A stretch of DNA of 64,000 nucleotides from Brachypterus glaber (GCA_958510825.1 OY294046.1:10332847-10396846), one strand, 5' to 3'. Positions 1 through 12,721 are shown, counted from the first letter of the stretch. Program-made: numbers and translations. Notes: generated from the letters alone by a model not told the origin.

Positions 1-665
1 TTACCAACACCCCCCCCCCCCTGTGTAACGCGTAACAATATAAAAATTTTGTTTCGCAATAAATTTAACTGTATTCTCACTATTGATTCGTTTTTCTCGA
101 CAAAACAAACATGAACCTAAAGTATAGTATAACAAAACCTTAAAAAAAATTTACACGAAAAAATCACTCAAACTTTAAAAAAATATTCATAATCAATATC
201 ACACAGGGAAAAAAATACTAGGTACCTCTTTTTACACTGAGTGTCACATATAACACGTATATTGTTTATGCACAGGTACACAAAATAGTACACACATTGG
301 TGTTCTGTGAGTACACATTCCGCGCGAAAATGTATTATAGCCGATGATTCATCGGCAAGATCACGCAAGAAGAAGGCCGTAAGATTTTTTTTAATATCAA
401 TGTCAAAAGTTTTTTTACTGATTACAATATTATTTAAATATGCATAGTTTCGTCAATTTTTGTGTGAAAAAAGGAATTATGGGCCACTAAATAGTAATTT
501 ATGTTGAAATAAAAATAGATCTGCCAAGCTTAGGAAATAAACATTAAATTTATTAAATTCCGTTACGTAACGTTTACCTAGACCACCCCCTCCCCCCTGT
601 CACAAACTGTAACAATTTCTCTGACCCCCCCCCCCTAGGCACGTTACGTAATATATGGACAGCCA
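1..665. repeat. Fragments of C-rich / GTTACGTAA repeat family
   Basis: No gene is visible. The stretch holds several C-runs followed by GTAACGCGTAAC-like words (near 10-35, 560-610 and 620-660) and ends in TTACGTAATATATGGACAGCC. This combination recurs around 1730-1770 and, in a related family, at 31812-32318. It looks like overlapping degraded DNA-transposon or MITE fragments. The interior (60-540) is AT-rich and unrecognised. Confidence 0.45.
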
Positions 666-750
666 CTAACGCACTTAAGGGGGAGAAGTGTAGTGCTCAG
701 CCTCACGTGGCATTTCAAAGGGAGATGGGTGACTGATGTAACGCTACGAC

Positions 751-1623
751 AGATTCAGATTCTTTATTGGCCACATTATGATTTACATGATTTAAAAATA
801 TATAAATACAAATACATATACAAAATATAGTATCACAGTTTAAAACATATATCTAATACATTACAAATATTACAATTAAAAAATACTTTGAACAAGGAAG
901 AAGCGGTGATATTCCTCAACCGAATAAAAGCAATGAAGCAGCAGGATATTTTTTTTATGTGCTTTAAATTTTTTATATTCATGGTTTTTGAAATAAATAG
1001 GCAAAACATTGTAAAGCTTCATATTTAATGATTTTTTTTTGATACCCTGGAAGTATGTATTTAGGAACTCTGATGTCTGATTTATTCCTGGTATTGTAGT
1101 TATGTATAACAATCCCGCAAATAAAACTATCTTTATTTTTATGTGTTTCTAACAGTGTAAAATATATATAGATTGTCGGTAGTGGCATAATACCCAGTTT
1201 TATAAAATATTGTTGACAAGGTTCCCTATATCCTATACTGCATATCAGTCGAATTGCTCTTTTTTGTATGCGAAATGCCATAATAGCTTGACTTGAATTA
1301 CCCCAAAGAATGGTGGCATAGTTTAGCCGTGAATGAAAAAGAGAAAAATAACTAATTTTCAAAATATTGAAGGAAACTGATTTTTTTAATTGTCTTAGCA
1401 CAAATATAAGAGTCGAGAGGTTTTTTGACAGCTCTTGTACATGACAGCTCCAGTTAAGTTTACTGTCCAGTACTACACCCAATAGCTTAACACTTACACC
1501 ATTATTTGGGATATTTTTGGTCGAAAAAGTAAGGCTTTGTGTTATATTCACGTTCATTTTTAAATTATTGACAGAAAACCATGACGTAACGCTCTTTATT
1601 ATTTTTAAAGGAATAACAATCAA
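751..1623 (-). pseudogene. 5'-truncated non-LTR retrotransposon, RT C-terminal part
   Basis: The open frame 979-1623 (214 codons) reads as the end of a reverse transcriptase: a W-F-S-V-N-N-L-K-M-N block, then LLGVVLDSKLNW, then LNYATILWGNSSQ, then KRAIRLICS and a TRNKSDIRVP tail. These are the thumb and C-terminal motifs of jockey/CR1-type elements. The catalytic YADD region is absent, so this is a 5' truncation and cannot be functional. Past the stop, the minus strand runs to an AATAAA (complement 763-768) and ends in two copies of GAATCT near 751-761, a short microsatellite-like tail typical of non-LTR elements. It resembles the RT fragment at 43300-44376 but is clearly a different copy. 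The exact 5' breakpoint is not certain. Confidence 0.75.
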
Positions 1624-1775
1624 TTTTTTAGGGGGGTGCTGGTTACTGGCGTTACTTATTTATAGAGACGGCAAGTCTCAGAGTTACGACGCTTTACATG
1701 GGGGCAGGGGGAGGTTAAAATTGCAAAATTTTGCGTTACGTATTTAACGTGTGGCTCCCTATGTACTATTTTGTG
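1624..1775. repeat. Flank of GTTACGTAA-type element
   Basis: After the RT fragment the sequence returns to the repeat of 1-665: C/G-rich blocks, TTGCGTTACGTATTTAACG and GTGGCTCCC near 1728-1760. The end near 640-664 (TTACGTAATATATGGACAGCC) is roughly its inverted counterpart. The RT fragment may therefore sit inside one such MITE. Inference from motif similarity only. Confidence 0.35.
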
Positions 1776-2237
1776 ATGACGACAATCCAAAAAGCTATAA
1801 AATTGACTTTATTATTTTCTGTGTATATAAATAAACCTTAATGAACATTTTCTGTTTTTTAATTAAATTAAAATTTAAAAATTAAAACCGACCAAAAGCT
1901 TTTGGCACAGCATCTTTTCTAATAATTTATTCTGCTCTGTTTAGCTTCGACCGTTAAGTCAGTATTTTTTAACGTTTTGGCTAATAATGGGCATTAAAGT
2001 TGGTAGTTCTTTTTTTATCTTATGGTAGAAGGTGTTTTTCCTTAGTTTCCTTATCTTAATCGTCTTTCTTTTAGTGGATTGTACTATAGAAGAAAATAGG
2101 GGTAAAAATTAAGCGATAATTATCGAGTTATAATTTACATAATTTTTGGATTTTGGAAAAGTATCGATAAGGATTCTTAGTGTAAGTTAAATTATTTACA
2201 ATTTTATTTCGATAAGTATATTATAGTATATTACATA
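1776..2237. other. Unassigned AT-rich stretch
   Basis: No ORF, repeat partner in the window or splice-like exon was seen. Confidence 0.5.
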
Positions 2238-2355
2238 ACTAGTATGGAAAGTGACATATTTCACGCAAGTGGAAAGGTTTACGAACGAGCCGCCAGGCAA
2301 GTGAGGAAACCCCACGAGTGTATGAAATACACTTTCCAACGAGTTATGTACACTA
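2238..2355. repeat. Short palindromic GC-cored MITE, copy 1
   Basis: A block of about 118 bp starting ACTAGTATGGAA with a GC-rich centre (GAGCCGCCAGGCAAGTGAGG) and ending in an inverted version of its start. Related blocks lie at 35491-35610 and 59341-59450 (reverse orientation). The conserved core is GAGCCGSCAGGYAAGT. It stands out from the AT-rich surroundings by its CpGs. Confidence 0.55.
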
Positions 2356-2583
2356 TTTTTCCTACAACCCCGAAAAAATATGAAGTTTCTTATTTTAAAA
2401 TTTTCTATTTATGCGCAGAAAGGTTTAATAATACAGATAAATGCGCAAAAGTGTTCACAATGTATGTCAATGTCAAGTTCCTTAGGTAAACTGACGACAG
2501 TAAACTATGTCTTTATATTGATGTATTGGATAAAAAGTTTTAATTTTGGCAACATTGTTATTTTTTCGATGTCCGAAGTAAAC

Positions 2584-3599
2584 GTACACAGAAAAAAAGG
2601 TTATCTTGGCAGACGATAATAAATTATCTTGGATTTATATTATCTTAAATCGAGGTAATAATCTTCTTTTAAGATTATCTGTGACTTTGGTTTCCTTTAA
2701 TTATTCTCTTGGTAGAAAAATCCTTGTGTCAAGGATTATTTCCTTAAATGCATGACATTTAAAATAGTAACAGAGAATCAAGAGTTATTATCTTGACTCA
2801 AAGCCCCTGTTGTCTTACGGTAAAGAGTTTGCCTCGCCCGTTGTCATTGTTGGCTGGCAGACAATTTACGTAGTAGTTCAAGATATGCGCGGGAGAGAAG
2901 TTAGGTTTGTTTTTTTTTTGCCGTCAGTTATCTTTAAAGGTGTATCATTGTATTTATCTGCTTTAAAATGGACGAATTTGTACCTGTTACCCTCAAACGA
3001 TGGGGATTTTCAAATTTACTTGAAAAATTCACGGGTAAGTAGCTTTAAATTTTGCAATGACGTTGCAACAAGTTTTTCTTCAAAAACAAGTACTTTTTCC
3101 TACGACCACCTATGAAACCAAATTTCACACGATTAACAGAGTAAGAAAGTATCATATTTCATAGGCGTGCGAAATAATATTATACATGTGTGGAAATTTT
3201 TTTTATTAGCATTCTATTAATCCTGGAACCTGACTGTGTGGTCAATATGATATTGAATCAAGAGAATTATAATCTTAAATCAAGATTATAATTCTCTTCA
3301 TTCAAGATTATATTATCTTAAATCAAGACTTGGTGTAAGATATGATCTTGGATAAAGATAATATGATCTTAAATCAAGATAATTACATACTTGGTTTAAG
3401 ATAATATGATCTTAAATAAATGGTTTAAGTGGCTTTGATTTAAGGAAATGTCCTTAAATCTAGGACCTCAAATGCCAAGATCACGGCGGACTTGATCCAA
3501 GACAGTCATGGCGTTGAACATATTGGAAGCCATGGCGGCCTTGGTTCAAGATCGTTTTGCTTTGATTCAAGATATCCTTTTTTGTGTACTTATGATAAT
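2584..3599. mobile_element. Inverted-repeat element built of AAGATAAT/ATTATCTT words
   Basis: The left end GTACACAGAAAAAAAGG is mirrored by the right end CCTTTTTTGTGTAC at 3586-3599, giving terminal inverted repeats of about 25 bp that run into TATCTTG. The interior is an irregular array of short self-complementary words (TCAAGATAATAT, AATCAAGATTATAATTCTC), densest at 3245-3420. A GC-richer patch with GGCGG and CATGGC words lies near 3480-3540. No transposase is encoded; the ORF at 2810-3115 is an accident of composition. No convincing target-site duplication was found. Confidence 0.6.
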
Positions 3600-3942
3600 C
3601 CTCTGCTGTGAAGCTGCGAGGAGTATATTAAAGGTGTAACATAATTTAAATATTATAACGTTCTATCGTGATGTCAAAGACAATGAGACATCTGCTTGCA
3701 AAATATTCTTCAGAGTAATCAGTTTTTTTCTTCTTTTATAGCTGTTTTGTTTTCCACGAACCGTGTTTATGTATACTAGGTCTCTTTAAAGCACTCGCAT
3801 ATAATTTATCATGTCAGTGTTTTTTAGACTGCCGTCAATAACAGGAAAAATTTTCCATTATTCATTAAAAAATAGTTTAAAAAAGGTTATATTATAACGG
3901 GTATCTGGTAAAAAATTCAAGTTGGAAATTATTACGTTCCAC
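3600..3942. other. Unassigned AT-rich stretch
   Basis: Nothing recognisable between the inverted-repeat element and the satellite. Confidence 0.5.
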
Positions 3943-6900
3943 TATAATAAAAAATAAAAACTGGAAAAGTCTTGTATTAAGGTCTGTTTCATCAAGCAAG
4001 ATAGTAAATTAAAAATCGCACAGTGAATATTTTCAAAACAGATTCGAATATTGGATGTGCGAATATACTGCGTAATTTATTTTATAAAACATAACTATAT
4101 TCTATACACAAACATATACTATTCAAACCTGTTGTAAAAATATTCACTGTGCGATTTTTAATTTACTATCTTGCTTGATGAAACAGACCATAGTACGTAA
4201 TAAGTACTATGGTCTGTTTCATCAAGTAAGAGAATAAATTAAAAATCGCACAGTGAATATTTTCAAAACAGATTCGAATATTGGATGTGCGAATATACTG
4301 CGTAATTTATTTTATAAAACATAACTATATTCTATACACAAACATATACTATTCAAACCTGTTGTAAAAATATTCACTGTGCGATTTTTAATTTACTATC
4401 TTGCTTGATGAAACAGACCATAGTACGTAATAAGTACTATGGTCTGTTTCATCAAGTAAGAGAATAAATTAAAAATCGCACAGTGAATATTTTCAAAACA
4501 GATTCGAATATTGGATGTGCGAATATACTGCGTAATTTATTTTATAAAACATAACTATATTCTATACACAAACATATACTATTCAAACCTGTTGTAAAAA
4601 TATTCACTGTGCGATTTTTAATTTACTATCTTGCTTGATGAAACAGACCATAGTACGTAATAAGTACTATGGTCTGTTTCATCAAGTAAGAGAATAAATT
4701 AAAAATCGCACAGTGAATATTTTCAAAACAGATTCGAATATTGGATGTGCGAATATACTGCGTAATTTATTTTATAAAACATAACTATATTCTATACACA
4801 AACATATACTATTCAAACCTGTTGTAAAAATATTCACTGTGCGATTTTTAATTTACTATCTTGCTTGATGAAACAGATCATAGTACGTAATAAGTACTAT
4901 GGTCTATTTCATCAAGCAAGATAGTAAATTAAAAATCGCACAGTGAATATTTTCAAAACAGATTCGAATATTGGATGTGCGAATATACTGCGTAATTTAT
5001 TTTATAAAACATAACTATATTCTATACACAAACATATACTATTCAAACCTGTTGTAAAAATATTCACTGTGCGATTTTTAATTTACTATCTTGCTTCATG
5101 AAACAGACCATAGTACGTAATAAGTACTATGGTCTGTTTCATCAAGTAAGAGAATAAATTAAAAATCGCACAGTGAATATTTTCAAAACAGATTCGAATA
5201 TTGGATGTGCGAATATACTGCGTAATTTATTTTATAAAACATAACTATATTCTATACACAAACATATACTATTCAAACCTGTTGTAAAAATATTCACTGT
5301 GCGATTTTTAATTTACTATCTTGCTTGATGAAACAGACCATAGTACGTAATAAGTACTATGGTCTGTTTCATCAAGTAAGAGAATAAATTAAAAATCGCA
5401 CAGTGAATATTTTCAAAACAGATTCGAATATTGGATGTGCGAATATACTGCGTAATTTATTTTATAAAACATAACTATATTCTATACACAAACATATACT
5501 ATTCAAACCTGTTGTAAAAATATTCACTGTGCGATTTTTAATTTACTATCTTGCTTGATGAAACAGACCATAGTACGTAATAAGTACTATGGTCTATTTC
5601 ATCAAACAAGATAGTAAATTAAAAATCGCACAGTGAATATTTTCAAAACAGATTCGAATATTGGATGTGCGAATATACTGCGTAATTTATTTTATAAAAC
5701 ATAACTATATTCTATACACAAACATATACTATTCAAACCTGTTGTAAAAATATTCACTGTGCGATTTTTAATTTACTATCTTGCTTGATGAAACAGACCA
5801 TAGTACGTTATAAGTACTATGGTCTGTTTCATCAAGTAAGAGAATAAATTAAATATCGCACAGTGAATATTTTCAAAACAGATTCGAATATTGGATGTGC
5901 GAATATACTGCGTAATTTATTTTATAAAACATAACTATATTCTATACACAAACATATACTATTCAAACCTGTTGTAAAAATATTCACTGTGCGATTTTTA
6001 ATTTACTATCTTGCTTGATGAAACAGACCATAGTACGTAATAAGTACTATGGTCTGTTTCATCAAGTAAGAGAATAAATTAAAAATCGCACAGTGAATAT
6101 TTTCAAAACAGATTCGAATATTGGATGTGCGAATATACTGCGTAATTTATTTTATAAAACATAACTATATTCTATACACAAACATATACTATTCAAACCT
6201 GTTGTAAAAATATTCACTGTGCGATTTTTAATTTACTATCTTGCTTGATGAAACAGACCATAGTACGTAATAAGTACTATGGTCTGTTTCATCAAGTAAG
6301 AGAATAAATTAAAAATCGCACAGTGAATATTTTCAAAACAGATTCGAATATTGGATGTGCGAATATACTGCGTAATTTATTTTATAAAACATAACTATAT
6401 TCTATACACAAACATATACTATTCAAACCTGTTGTAAAAATATTCACTGTGCGATTTTTAATTTACTATCTTGCTTGATGAAACAGACCATAGTACGTAA
6501 TAAGTACTATGGTCTGTTTCATCAAGTAAGAGAATAAATTAAAAATCGCACAGTGAATATTTTCAAAACAGATTCGAATATTGGATGTGCGAATAAACTG
6601 CGTAATTTATTTTATAAAACATAACTATATTCTATACACAAACATATACTATTCAAACCTGTTGTAAAAATATTCACTGTGCGATTTTTAATTTACTATC
6701 TTGCTTGATGAAACAGACCATAGTACGTAATAAGTACTATGGTCTGTTTCATCAAGTAAGAGAATAAATTAAAAATCGCACAGTGAATATTTTCAAAACA
6801 GATTCGAATATTGGATGTGCGAATATACTGCGTAATTTATTTTATAAAACATAACTATATTCTATACACAAACATATACTATTCAAACCTGTTGTAAAAA

Positions 6901-9395
6901 TATTCACTGTGCGATTTTTAATTTACTATCTTGCTTGATGAAACAGACCATAGTACGTAATAAGTACTATGGTCTATTTCATCAAGCAAGATAGTAAATT
7001 AAAAATCGCACAGTGAATATTTTCAAAACAGATTCGAATATTGGATGTGCGAATATACTGCGTAATTTATTTTATAAAACATAACTATATTCTATACACA
7101 AACATATACTATTCAAACCTGTTGTAAAAATATTCACTGTGCGATTTTTAATTTACTATCTTGCTTCATGAAACAGACCATAGTACGTAATAAGTACTAT
7201 GGTCTGTTTCATCAAGTAAGTGAATAAATTAAAAATCGCACAGTGAATATTTTCAAAACAGATTCGAATATTGGATGTGCGAATAAACTGCGTAATTTAT
7301 TTTATAAAACATAACTATATTCTATACACAAACATATACTATTCAAACCTGTTGTAAAAATATTCACTGTGCGATTTTTAATTTACTATCTTGCTTGATG
7401 AAACAGACCATAGTACGTAATAAGTACTATGGTCTGTTTCATCAAGTAAGAGAATAAATTAAAAATCGCACAGTGAATATTTTCAAAACAGATTCGAATA
7501 TTGGATGTGCGAATATACTGCGTAATTTATTTTATAAAACATAACTATATTCTATACACAAACATATACTATTCAAACCTGTTGTAAAAATATTCACTGT
7601 GCGATTTTTAATTTACTATCTTGCTTGATGAAACAGACCATAGTACGTAATAAGTACTATGGTCTATTTCATCAAACAAGATAGTAAATTAAAAATCGCA
7701 CAGTGAATATTTTCAAAACAGATTCGAATATTGGATGTGCGAATATACTGCGTAATTTATTTTATAAAACATAACTATATTCTATACACAAACATATACT
7801 ATTCAAACCTGTTGTAAAAATATTCACTGTGCGATTTTTAATTTACTATCTTGCTTGATGAAACAGACCATAGTACGTTATAAGTACTATGGTCTGTTTC
7901 ATCAAGTAAGAGAATAAATTAAATATCGCACAGTGAATATTTTCAAAACAGATTCGAATATTGGATGTGCGAATATACTGCGTAATTTATTTTATAAAAC
8001 ATAACTATATTCTATACACAAACATATACTATTCAAACCTGTTGTAAAAATATTCACTGTGCGATTTTTAATTTACTATCTTGCTTGATGAAACAGACCA
8101 TAGTACGTAATAAGTACTATGGTCTATTTCATCAAGCAAGATAGTAAATTAAAAATCGCACAGTGAATATTTTCAAAACAGATTCGAATATTGGATGTGC
8201 GAATATACTGCGTAATTTATTTTATAAAACATAACTATATTCTATACACAAACATATACTATTCAAACCTGTTGTAAAAATATTCACTGTGCGATTTTTA
8301 ATTTACTATCTTGCTTGATGAAACAGACCATAGTACGTAATAAGTACTATGGTCTGTTTCATCAAGTAAGAGAATAAAATAAAAATCGCAAAGTGAATAT
8401 TTTCAAAACAGATTCGAATATTGGATGTGCGAATATACTGCGTAATTTATTTTATAAAACATAACTATATTCTATACACAAACATATACTATTCAAACCT
8501 GTTGTAAAAATATTCACTGTGCGATTTTTAATTTACTATCTTGCTTGATGAAACAGACCATAGTACGTAATAAGTACTATGGTCTATTTCATCAAGCAAG
8601 ATAGTAAATTAAAAATCGCACAGTGAATATTTTCAAAACAGATTCGAATATTGGATGTGCGAATATACTGCGTAATTTATTTTATAAAACATAACTATAT
8701 TCTATACACAAACATATACTATTCAAACCTGTTGTAAAAATATTCACTGTGCGATTTTTAATTTACTATCTTGCTTGATGAAACAGACCATAGTACGTAA
8801 TAAGTACTATGGTCTGTTTCATCAAGTAAGAGAATAAATTAAAAATCGCACAGTGAATATTTTCAAAACAGATTTGAATATTGGATGTGCGAATATACTG
8901 CGTAATTTATTTTATAAAACATAACTATATTCTATACACAAACATATACTATTCAAACCTGTTGTAAAAATATTCACTGTGCGATTTTTAATTTACTATC
9001 TTGCTTGATGAAACAGACCATAGTACGTAATAAGTACTATGGTCTATTTCATCAAGCAAGATAGTAAATTAAAAATCGCACAGTGTATATTTTCAAAGCA
9101 GAATCGAATATTGGATGCGCGAATATACTGCGTGGGTTATTTTATAAAACTTAAAACTTATTACGTACTTTGGTCTGTTTCATAAAGCAAGATAGTAAAT
9201 TAAAAATCGCACAATAAATATTTTTACAACAGGTTTGAATAGTATATATTTGTGTATAGAATATAGTTATGTTTTATAAAATAAACTACGCAGTATATTC
9301 GCACATCCAATATTTGAATCTGTTATGAAAATAATTTTAATTTACTCTCTTACTTGATGAAACAGACCATAATACAAGACTTTTGCAGTTTTTAT
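3943..9395. repeat. 230-bp satellite made of head-to-tail MITEs (family A)
   Basis: GGTCTRTTTCATCAAG recurs exactly every 230 bp from 3981 to 9041, so there are 22 full units plus a degenerate 23rd (9041 to about 9150). Each unit is an inverted repeat: about 60-bp arms running GGTCTG...AATCGCACAGTGAATATT and back to CAGACC, joined to the next unit by a 21-bp near-palindrome containing GTACGTAATAAGTAC. The array closes with an opposite-orientation divergent copy at about 9170-9372. Both outer edges carry the same inverted sequence (AAAAGTCTTGTATTA at the left, TAATACAAGACTTTT at the right). A solitary 231-bp relative at 24126-24356 shows the unit is a MITE. No ORF is present. Confidence 0.95.
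4901..7930. repeat. Higher-order repeat of 9 units (2070 bp) in the satellite
   Basis: Rare unit variants recur exactly 2070 bp (9 x 230) apart: GGTCTATTTC with CAAGCAAG at 4901 and 6971, the CAAACAAG variant at 5591 and 7661, TAGTACGTTA at 5801 and 7871, AAATATCGCA near 5852 and 7922, and TTGCTTCATG near 5091 and 7161. A multi-unit block was therefore duplicated as a whole. Towards the right end variants alternate every two units (8121, 8581, 9041). Confidence 0.85.
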
Positions 9396-10891
9396 CATTT
9401 ATTTGAGTGTATGTACTAAATATACAGAAAATATGATATTAGTTTCGTATCACTATTTATTTATTCGCGTAACTTTTTCTAAGGGGAATTCCTTGTACGA
9501 GAGCATACTTAGAATAAGATTATTTTTTCGTAGAAAAAATACATTGGCCATTTTCTGCAGATTTTTTCGATTTTTTAAAACGTTAATGGGTGATAATCAG
9601 TGATAATTAAAAAAAATGGTATCTTCCTCTCATAGAACTTAGAAAATTTCGAGTAGATAGGATAATTTTTCCTAGAGTTATCGTGTTTACAAAAAAATAT
9701 TTTCAAAGTTACTTATTATATTATTCACAGCGCCTGCGCTAGAATAATATTATACGGTAGTTCGAATTAAAAAAAAAAAACAAAAATCGTCCTAGACAAA
9801 AAAATTTTGTTTCATGAAAAAATAAGCACCTTTTTTTTTCTGGGTCCACTATATGTCCGTCCGTCTGATGTCACGATTTTTGCCTATACGATAACTCAAA
9901 GCGAATAAACCGATCAACTTGAAGTACCCTATTGTTTTTGAAAGTAATCCCCCCAAAAACAAAAAGTTATGGGGGGTTAAACTTTTGAAAAAATCAAAAA
10001 AAGCTGAAAGAAGACGTAAATTTTGAGGAAGAATTACTTTTATTATAAGGATCAAGTTTTAATAAAAAAATTAAAAATTAAAAAATTTCTCTTTGAAAAC
10101 TTTTTTATTTTTTTTTCAATAATTTTTCGTTTTTCAAAAAAGGTTTTTTTTAATGTATTTTTTTTGTTATTTTTTTGAAAAATATTTTTTTCAAGTATTG
10201 GGAAATGCAATATACCATTTACTGTGAATAATATACATGTATAATGGAATGCGTAGCATTACATATTTTCACGGCTTCTTTTCTCATGAGACACATTTCT
10301 TTCAACTGTTCTTTGGTTTAAATTTTTGTATTCAATCGGTAATAAAATCTTTTCTTGTTATTTCGGCCGTATAACTTTACCAAGCTTATTAAATCTCACA
10401 GGTGTATATAAAATTGAAATAAAAAGGTTTATATTCAAGGAAATGGGCCATTAGTCTGCGCGTCAGAAGCAACACCCGTCGCGGGCGATTACAGAGAACT
10501 TTTTTTTGCGAGAACGCGTTTTGGCTATTTGTTAAAGTTAAACGGTCCATATTTTAACTGGTACATACAGAATCGTGTGGAACAAAGTGGAACAGAAATC
10601 AAATTTTTTCCTACGGCCCAGTTAGTAGTTAGTGCCTATTTTCCACCCGTTGCCTATGACAACGGTTGGAAAGTGACAATCTGCTGTCAGAAAATTAGTA
10701 AACGTCAAACACATAACCTCAAACTAGATTTAAGATAATTTTTTTTATGTTTAGACGTATTTATATATAGTATACGCACTTCGACGCAAACCATTTCAGT
10801 GTACATCGAGTGCTTTTTTTACTCGGCTGCGCCTCGTAAGCACTCTCGGGCCCTAAAAACTAGGTTCGCGTTTCTTGTATTAAACCCAGCT
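9396..10891. repeat. Degraded repeat fragments, no gene
   Basis: About 9720-10060 holds an A/T-run-rich repeat with ATATGTCCGTCCGTCTG, an AACTTGAAGT block and CCCCCCAAAAACAAAAAGTTATGG; its closest relative in the window is 61330-61690. 10178-10290 contains GGAATGCGTAGCATTACAT and TACTGTGAATAATATA, repeated in reverse at 63535-63625 and in part at 48622-48868. 10430-10740 and 10780-10860 have moderate GC but no recognisable protein; GCACTTCGA/GTGCTTTTTTACT words recur at 20920-20960. Confidence 0.5.
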
Positions 10892-12224
10892 AAAGTTTAT
10901 TTTTTTAAGGTTTAGTTATTTTAAACCTTTCCGCTTGTAAACAATCTCGAAATTACCATAGCAACGTAAGATACGCATGCATCGTAAGCGAAATGACTAG
11001 GCCCAATTTACACAACAGTAAAACGTTGACGTGCCATTAACGAGAACAAAACAATGGCTTATTCCTCTAAATTATCGGAATAAAAGCGATTTTATAAGCA
11101 AATTTTGTTTCTACAGGAATAGAAAAGTGTTTTTTAGCAACAGCTTTATCAATTCTCTTTTTTTACATCAAAACATCATAAAAACAAAGTAAGTAAACAA
11201 AAATTATAAATTTTGGTTATGTTGACATTTAAAACAAGCCACATGTTTCAGTGTAAATCGGACTTTGTGGAGTATTTAGCGGCAAATTTAAAATAACTAT
11301 AGGGGTGACCGGGGCTAATTGTCACACTTTTCATTCAAAATCAGTTTTTTCCTTTATTTTTGTATTTTTTTTTTAATTGACCTAATGGTAATTTTAGCTG
11401 CATGTTTCAGTAACATTATTTAAAGAAAAAACATGGAAAATTTTATAGGGTATTAGAGTTATGTTTTTTTTGTGAAGTCTTGAAAATTGCGACAACGTGC
11501 CCCATCACGGGGCACTTCGAGTATATTTTTTTGAAGAAATATAAAGGCATTTATAAAAATTATAAATAACTAATAAGACATGTGCCTCCCCACAAGCTGA
11601 TTGTTATCTAACTTTTTACTTTTGTGCCAAAATCTCCAACTTTATAATTAAATAATATTTTTTTGATTTTTTTTAATTTAATATAATTTAATAAACGAAT
11701 TTATTTGCTATTCGACAAAGTTTCACTTTTTTAGACAGTTTTGAATAAAAAAATGCCAAAAAGGAAATGTTATACCATGAACATATCTCCAGATCATGCG
11801 ACAACTAGCCCCAAACCAAATGCGACAACTAGCCCCAGTAGCCAATTTTACGTTATGTATCAAGTACTTTCTAATTAACGAATAAACACTCCTAAATAAC
11901 AATATCAACAAATAATATACACCTTAAACTATTATTATACATAAAATTCTCTTATCTTAATGCTTTAAATCAGTAACAATAAGAAAAAATATTTACCACA
12001 AAAAAATTACTGGGCTCTTTAATTTTTACATTTTTTGGTTTATCTGGATGTTATTTTAATTTATTACATTTAAGTTTACAAATGATAAATGGCACTATTG
12101 TAACGCAGCGGTTAATCTTGGTTTGGCGCAGAAAAATATTTTACTTTTTAAGATATAAGCACTTCGACAACTTACCCCTGCGACAACTAGCCCCGGTCAC
12201 CCCTACCTTAAAAAAATAAACTTT
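10892..12224. mobile_element. MITE family B, copy 1, split by a family C insertion
   Basis: The ends are AAAGTTTATTTTTTTAAGG and CCTTAAAAAAATAAACTTT, terminal inverted repeats extending into ATAGTTATTTTAAA. Removing 11302-12205 leaves an element of about 430 bp that aligns end to end, in inverse order, with the uninterrupted copy at 29413-29838. Non-coding. Confidence 0.85.
11302..12203. mobile_element. 902-bp TA-inserting element (family C)
   Basis: Terminal inverted repeats GGGGTGACCGGGGCTA...TAGCCCCGGTCACCCC are flanked by TA on both sides (11300-11301 and 12204-12205). The paralogous empty site at about 29815-29822 reads ACTATACC with one TA, so insertion at TA with TA duplication is shown directly. 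TA targets are usual for Tc1/mariner-type elements, but no transposase is encoded, so the superfamily is inferred. Interior GCGACAACTAGCCCC words are repeated near the right end (11797-11838). A rearranged second copy is at 23255-23640. Confidence 0.85.
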
Positions 12225-12409
12225 AGTTAGTAAGACCTTGGAACCTAAATTCAAGTAAGACCTCAAATCAAAAATCGTAAAGATTCCGTGAAGCTCCGGT
12301 TAAAAGGTTTATATTAAGTAATATTAATTAAGTAAATTCTGTTATTTTTTTTACATATATTTTTATATAGTTGTTATAACTGTCCTGTTTGGCACTAGCT
12401 GTTGGGCAA

Positions 12410-12440
<31 letters not shown>

Positions 12441-12500
12441 AATCAAGACTACACTGAGAATTCGGTATCGTAGTAAATACTTAGAACCCCTGGTAACATT
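12225..12500 (+). repeat. Short unassigned tract with (AATA)n tail
   Basis: A sequence running TTGGCACTAGCTGTTGGGC ends in nine or so AATA repeats at about 12408-12440, in the style of a non-LTR or SINE 3' tail. The body is too short to classify. Confidence 0.35.
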
Positions 12501-12721
12501 TGTTATTAATTACAAGTTGTTACAATACATGTTTTTTTAAATGTTTGTTTAACCTCGTACTATTTTACCTAATTAAGCATCCCCTAAGTCCAGGACTTGC
12601 GTGGGCTAGTAGTAGAGGGAACCACCGGCTTATACTGACTTTCGAACCAGTTTTTATAGGGAGTGTCCGCTTCACTTACGCCTTCGCCAAATTTCAATTA
12701 TTAATTAACTGAAAAAGGCAA

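Noticed and set aside
737..1605. Target-site duplication TGAYGTAACGCT around the first RT fragment
   Set aside because: The right-hand copy falls inside RT-homologous codons, and GTAACG words are common in the flanking repeat.
3943..9395. CRISPR-like regular repeat array
   Set aside because: Units are contiguous 230-bp tandem repeats with no unique spacers, in eukaryotic DNA.
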